From JAADHI01 sp964451325 (GTDB lineage: Bacteria > Nitrospirota > Nitrospiria > SBBL01 > JAADHI01): a stretch of DNA of 64,000 nt. The stretch is from positions 13,323 through 77,322 of the forward strand of contig CAYVHO010000013.1 in the NCBI GenBank assembly GCA_964451325.1, read 5' to 3'. Both the position numbers and the translations under genes were made by a program. Positions 60,661-64,000 of the stretch are shown in pieces. Each line of letters begins with the position of its first letter. Positions within the stretch are counted from its first letter, which is position 1. The notes below the pieces were generated by a model. It did not search any database and had not been told where the DNA came from. It worked only from the letters and a program-made list of their open reading frames with translations.

Positions 60661-62295
60661 TCAGATACTGAGGGTCTCAAGTCTTTTTCTGCCACTTAAA
60701 TAGTCATAAACGATTTTTGTGGCGACGAGGGCGGTGAAGAGGTTGATGGCGATGCCCAAGCCCAAAGTGACCGCAAAACCTCGGATAGGGCCTGTACCAA
60801 AGGTAATGAGTGCTATGGCGGTGATTAAGGTCGTGACATTCGAGTCAAAGATAGACGTAAACGCCTTTTCGTAGCCCGCATCAATGGCCATTCGCACAGG
60901 ACGACCGACTCTGAGTTCTTCTCGGATGCGCTCTAAAATTAAGACATTGGCATCCACGGCCATGCCGATGGAGAGAATGATCCCTGCAATCCCGGGCAAG
61001 GTCAGGGTGGCATTGAGTGTTGCGAGTGCGCCAACGAGCAGAATGATATTGATGCCCATGGCCGTCACGGCGAGCAAGCCCGAAAAGCGGTAATAAATGA
61101 CCATAAAAACAACGACCAATGACATGCTGATCAAACCAGCGGTCCAGCCTTTTTTAATGGAATCACTCCCGAGTGATGGGCCGACGGTCACATTTTGAAG
61201 GACTTTAACCGGCGCAGGCAGCGCGCCTGCACGTAAAATAATGGCGAGATCACTGGCTTCTTGATGGGTAAAGGTTCCGCTGACCTGTGCGCGTCCCCCC
61301 GAAATTTTTTCTTGAATTCTGGGAGAAGAGTAGATGTTGCCATCTAAGACGATGGCCAGACGTCGTTGTACATTTTTTTGTGTGATCTGTTCAAAAAGCA
61401 CTGCCCCTTCATTGTCAAAAGTAATCGAAACATAGGGGGCATTGAATTCTCCAATGGATACCCGGGCATCTGATAAGAGATCTCCAGCCAGTGCGGCTGT
61501 TTTTGTGATGATATAAGGGCTTTTTGTGACTGCTCCTGTTTCGGTGTTGGTGATCCGTTCAAATAAAATTTCATCGTTGTCATCAAGTTTGTCTTTGAAG
61601 CGATCAAGGAATTCCTGCTCTTCTCCTTCTTCGATTCGTCCCGGAAAATCGCGCAGTAGCGGACTCTTTTCATTGACCAGTTTGAATTCGAGCAGGGCGG
61701 TTTTTCCGATTAACTCCATGGCACGTTCTGGATCATCAATGCCAGGGAGTTGCACCAAAATCTGATTGTCACCCTGTTTTTGAATCAGGGGTTCTGCGAC
61801 ACCAAATTCATCGACACGGTTTCTAATGGTCTCTAAGGCTTGTAAGGTCGACGTTGTGAGTATGCGGTTTTTTTCGGCTTCCCGAAGTGCAAGCACCTTT
61901 TCTCCGCCGCTTTCTTCTTCTGTGACGAGATTGGGAAATGCTTCGTCGAGGACTTCTCTCACGGTCTCGGTTTTATCTGAAGGATAAGAAAGGGTGATCA
62001 AACGATCTGTGACTTTGACCGAAGGACCTTCAACTTCTTCCCTTTCAAGTGCGCCTTTTAAAGTGCTCGCCATGCGTTCAATGGCATTATCGACAGCCTT
62101 TTCGACATCAACTTCCAATACGAGATGCATGCCGCCTCTCAGGTCGAGTCCCAGTGAAACCCCTTTGTCGGGGAAAATATCACTCCACCAGGTCGGAAGT
62201 TTTGAGTAGATTGAGGTCGAAGGTAGGAGGAAAAATATTGCGATGATGAGGAAGGCAATCAGTGTAAGTAACCTGCCTTTAATTGACTTTTTCAT
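60661..62295 (-). CDS. secD: Protein translocase subunit SecD
   Basis: 544 residues. Six membrane helices with a large periplasmic P1 domain. Motifs: GLDLRGGMHLVLEVD after the first helix; QLPGIDDPERAMELIGKTALLEFK; ITFDNEGAVLFEQIT; RAGALPAPVKVLQNVTVGPSLGSDSI; and GMAVDANVLILERIREELR with the channel Asp. ATG 62295 is preferred over TTG 62301. Stands between yajC and secF in the standard order. Confidence 0.96.
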   Translation of the reverse strand: MKKSIKGRLLTLIAFLIIAIFFLLPSTSIYSKLPTWWSDIFPDKGVSLGLDLRGGMHLVLEVDVEKAVDNAIERMASTLKGALEREEVEGPSVKVTDRLITLSYPSDKTETVREVLDEAFPNLVTEEESGGEKVLALREAEKNRILTTSTLQALETIRNRVDEFGVAEPLIQKQGDNQILVQLPGIDDPERAMELIGKTALLEFKLVNEKSPLLRDFPGRIEEGEEQEFLDRFKDKLDDNDEILFERITNTETGAVTKSPYIITKTAALAGDLLSDARVSIGEFNAPYVSITFDNEGAVLFEQITQKNVQRRLAIVLDGNIYSSPRIQEKISGGRAQVSGTFTHQEASDLAIILRAGALPAPVKVLQNVTVGPSLGSDSIKKGWTAGLISMSLVVVFMVIYYRFSGLLAVTAMGINIILLVGALATLNATLTLPGIAGIILSIGMAVDANVLILERIREELRVGRPVRMAIDAGYEKAFTSIFDSNVTTLITAIALITFGTGPIRGFAVTLGLGIAINLFTALVATKIVYDYLSGRKRLETLSI

Positions 62296-62370
62296 AAACA
62301 AAAACCCTTGTGTAATTTATTTCTATATTTCTTAATGGAGTCCCGATGTTCTGGATCATTGAGCCACGCT

Positions 62371-62706
62371 CTATTCCTCGTCTTTGAGTTCTTCGATATT
62401 GGCACGAAGGACTTTAAGACGAACGCCTTCGGCAACCTGAAGTGTAATGATTTTAGGCCCGAGATTCGTAATCGTCCCGATCAAACCTCCTGTTGTATAC
62501 ACTTTATCACCTTTTTTGAGGGCCTCTACCATTGCCTGTCGTTCTTTTGCCTTTTTTTGCTGTGGCCGGATGAGGAGAAAGTAGAAGACAACAAAAATAA
62601 GAATAAAGGGAAGAAAAGAAACGATGGGGTTCATTTCCGGCGCAGCGGCACTATCGGCTTGTGCCCAAGCATTCGAGATGAAAAAATTAAACAAAACAAC
62701 CTCCAT
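62371..62706 (-). CDS. yajC: Sec translocon accessory subunit YajC
   Basis: 111 residues. One membrane helix (IVSFLPFILIFVVFYFLLIRPQQKKAKERQAM) followed by a small SH3-like cytosolic part (LKKGDKVYTTGGLIGTITNLGPKIITLQVAEGVRLKVLRANIEEL). A short extra N-terminal segment ending AWAQAD resembles a second hydrophobic stretch. Next to secD as expected. Confidence 0.95.
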   Translation of the reverse strand: MEVVLFNFFISNAWAQADSAAAPEMNPIVSFLPFILIFVVFYFLLIRPQQKKAKERQAMVEALKKGDKVYTTGGLIGTITNLGPKIITLQVAEGVRLKVLRANIEELKDEE

Positions 62707-62723
62707 GGTTAGTGCTTGCCTGA

Positions 62724-63860
62724 TTAGATGTCAAGCGAACGATTTTGGTAGAAATCGTGTCGAAATGCGTCGAGTGTGTTTTCTGCGATTGCCTTTCGAA
62801 GTCGGGACATTAGCGAGAGATAATAGTATAAATTGTGCAAAGTATTCAAGCGCATGGATAATAACTCCTTAGAAATGAAGAGGTGTCTTAAGTAGGCGCG
62901 TGAAAAATGGCTGCAAGTGTAACAGTCGCAGGCCGGGTCGAGTGGTAAGTCATCCTCTTTATAACGTGCGTGTTTGATGTGAACTTCGCCTTGCGCGGTG
63001 TAGAGAATGCCTGTGCGTGCATGTCGTGTGGGCATGACACAATCAAACATGTCGATGCCACGTGAAACGGCTTCGACGAGGTCGCTGGGCGTGCCGACCC
63101 CCATGAGATAACGTGGTTTGTCCTCCGGGATTAAAGGCACGACTTCTTCTAAAACTTTGAGCATTTCTTCCTGGGGTTCTCCAACGGAAAGACCGCCGAC
63201 GGCAAAACCATCAAAGCCCAAGTCCAGTAAACCTTCTACCCCTTGTTTTCGCAAATCAGGATAAGCGCCGCCTTGAATAATGCCGTAGAGTCTTTGATCT
63301 TTGCGATGATGCGCCGATTTTGAACGTGCCGCCCAACGCAGTGTGCGCTCCAGAGATGCCTGTGCGCGTTTTTGTGTCGCCGGATATTCAAGGCATTCAT
63401 CAAAGGCCATGATGATGTCGGCACCCAATGCGGCTTCGATTTCAATGGCCTTTTCCGGGCTGATGAAATGACGTGAACCATCAATATGAGATTGAAAGGC
63501 GACGCCTTCTTCGGTAATTTTACAAAAGCCTTTGAGGCTAAAGATTTGGTAGCCGCCACTGTCGGTTAAAATGGGTCTATCCCATCCAATAAAGGGATGC
63601 AGCCCCCCGCGTTTTTTGACAAATTCATGCCCCGGCCTCAAAAACATGTGGTAGGCATTGCAAAGAATAATTTCGGCACCCAGATTTTTTAGATCGACTG
63701 GATCCATGGCTTTTACTGTGCCTGCCGTGCCAACGGTCATAAAAGCCGGGGTTTCAATACAGCCGTGGGGCGTACGCAGTCGCCCGCGTCGGGCCGGGTG
63801 GTTTGGATTCTGAATGAGGACTTGAAAGTGGGGGCCTGATATTGTTTGTTCTAATGGCAT
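62724..63860 (-). CDS. tgt: Queuine tRNA-ribosyltransferase
   Basis: 378 residues. Swaps guanine 34 for preQ1 in Asp, Asn, His and Tyr tRNAs. Motifs: TPAFMTVGTAGTVKAM, catalytic Asp in LTDSGGYQIFSL, GGLSVGEPQEEM, RYLMGVGTPSDLVEAVSRGIDMFDCVMPTRHAR with the nucleophilic Asp, and zinc ligands CDCYTC ... H near the end. It is upstream of yajC in the common tgt-yajC-secD-secF order. tRNA-Asp(GTC) in this window is one of its substrates. Confidence 0.96.
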   Translation of the reverse strand: MPLEQTISGPHFQVLIQNPNHPARRGRLRTPHGCIETPAFMTVGTAGTVKAMDPVDLKNLGAEIILCNAYHMFLRPGHEFVKKRGGLHPFIGWDRPILTDSGGYQIFSLKGFCKITEEGVAFQSHIDGSRHFISPEKAIEIEAALGADIIMAFDECLEYPATQKRAQASLERTLRWAARSKSAHHRKDQRLYGIIQGGAYPDLRKQGVEGLLDLGFDGFAVGGLSVGEPQEEMLKVLEEVVPLIPEDKPRYLMGVGTPSDLVEAVSRGIDMFDCVMPTRHARTGILYTAQGEVHIKHARYKEDDLPLDPACDCYTCSHFSRAYLRHLFISKELLSMRLNTLHNLYYYLSLMSRLRKAIAENTLDAFRHDFYQNRSLDI

Positions 63861-63891
63861 AATTTAATCTTTATTTTTTTAGGTGTTTTTT

Positions 63892-63923
63892 GCCCCTGTA
63901 GGGGCAGGCCCCCGTGCCTGCCC
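63892..63923. repeat. REP-like double palindrome at the right edge
   Basis: Two overlapping hairpins: GCCCC-TGTA-GGGGC (63892-63905), then GGGCAGGC-CCCCGT-GCCTGCCC (63902-63923). Sequences of this type (GGGGCAGGCCCCCGTGCCTG) recur as extragenic repeats in many genomes. Only one copy is present in the window. It lies upstream of tgt; the remaining bases to 64000 show no gene. Confidence 0.65.
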
Positions 63924-64000
63924 TGCAATTGATTTTTTATTTGCCCTTAATTAGGGTTTGCTGAAAAAGTCAGGCTGGCAATCTCACCCAAAGAGGTTCA

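Overview
The window comes from a Gram-negative (diderm) bacterium. It encodes a complete Tol-Pal system, many lipoproteins, an outer-membrane barrel, the Sec accessory complex YajC-SecD-SecF, a site-2 protease and one PEP-CTERM surface protein. Multihaem c-type cytochromes, a PrsR-type regulator and frequent TTG starts suggest a respiratory lineage such as Nitrospirota, NC10 or a Desulfobacterota-like group. The sequence alone does not settle this. Gene density is high. I see no phage genes, transposases or CRISPR arrays.

Layout. (1) 0.1-11.4 kb is an electron-transfer locus. A small three-haem cytochrome (minus strand) is divergent from a tightly packed operon: 5-haem cytochrome, NHL-propeller lipoprotein, 4-haem cytochrome, SurA-N-like chaperone, 631-residue outer-membrane barrel, second NHL lipoprotein, a cytochrome with 11 CXXCH motifs plus one CX3CH, and an FGE/SUMF1-domain protein. 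This looks like a porin-cytochrome conduit or cytochrome-filament assembly machine. (2) 11.4-19.7 kb is a minus-strand envelope, isoprenoid and haem operon: FlgT-C-like protein, uppS, cdsA, dxr, rseP, ispG, hemH, prsR. It reads from a near-consensus promoter. cdsA appears to begin at an ATT codon. (3) 19.8-23.5 kb holds purM-purN, a YbjQ-family protein, a propeller lipoprotein and tRNA-Val/tRNA-Asp behind a clear promoter. (4) 23.5-30.6 kb is tolQ-tolR-tolA-tolB-pal-coiled-coil lipoprotein-second pal-cpoB. The 5' end of tolQ has an in-frame amber codon. (5) 30.7-40.0 kb holds mutL, miaA, mtnP, a lipoprotein, a PfkB kinase, a TPR lipoprotein, a RodZ-like protein, tRNA-Thr and ggt, closed by a strong terminator. 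(6) 40.0-48.1 kb is minus strand: a polyglycine-linker lipoprotein, nth, a YggX-like protein, a tandem nitroreductase, mutS and a PEP-CTERM protein.

(7) 48.7-57.8 kb is the least ordinary part. A promoter drives an 1148-residue GMC oxidoreductase fused to an alpha/beta hydrolase, followed by a lipoprotein and a stand-alone relative of that hydrolase. Both hydrolases have Cys at the nucleophile position. Convergent to them is a minus-strand trio: an exported protein with short internal repeats, a ferritin-like protein and a ClpX lacking its zinc-binding domain. A sequence with sigma-54 -24/-12 spacing lies upstream of the trio, and another lies upstream of the PEP-CTERM gene. prsR, which encodes a sigma-54 activator, is in the same window. 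(8) 57.9-63.9 kb is a minus-strand run: tgt, yajC, secD, secF, thyA, folA and a DUF2061 protein. The right edge carries a REP-like palindrome.

The parts connect plausibly. Haem made by HemH would supply the c-type cytochromes. YajC-SecD-SecF, RseP and Tol-Pal maintain the envelope through which the cytochromes and lipoproteins are exported. PrsR may govern the PEP-CTERM gene and the ClpX/ferritin trio.
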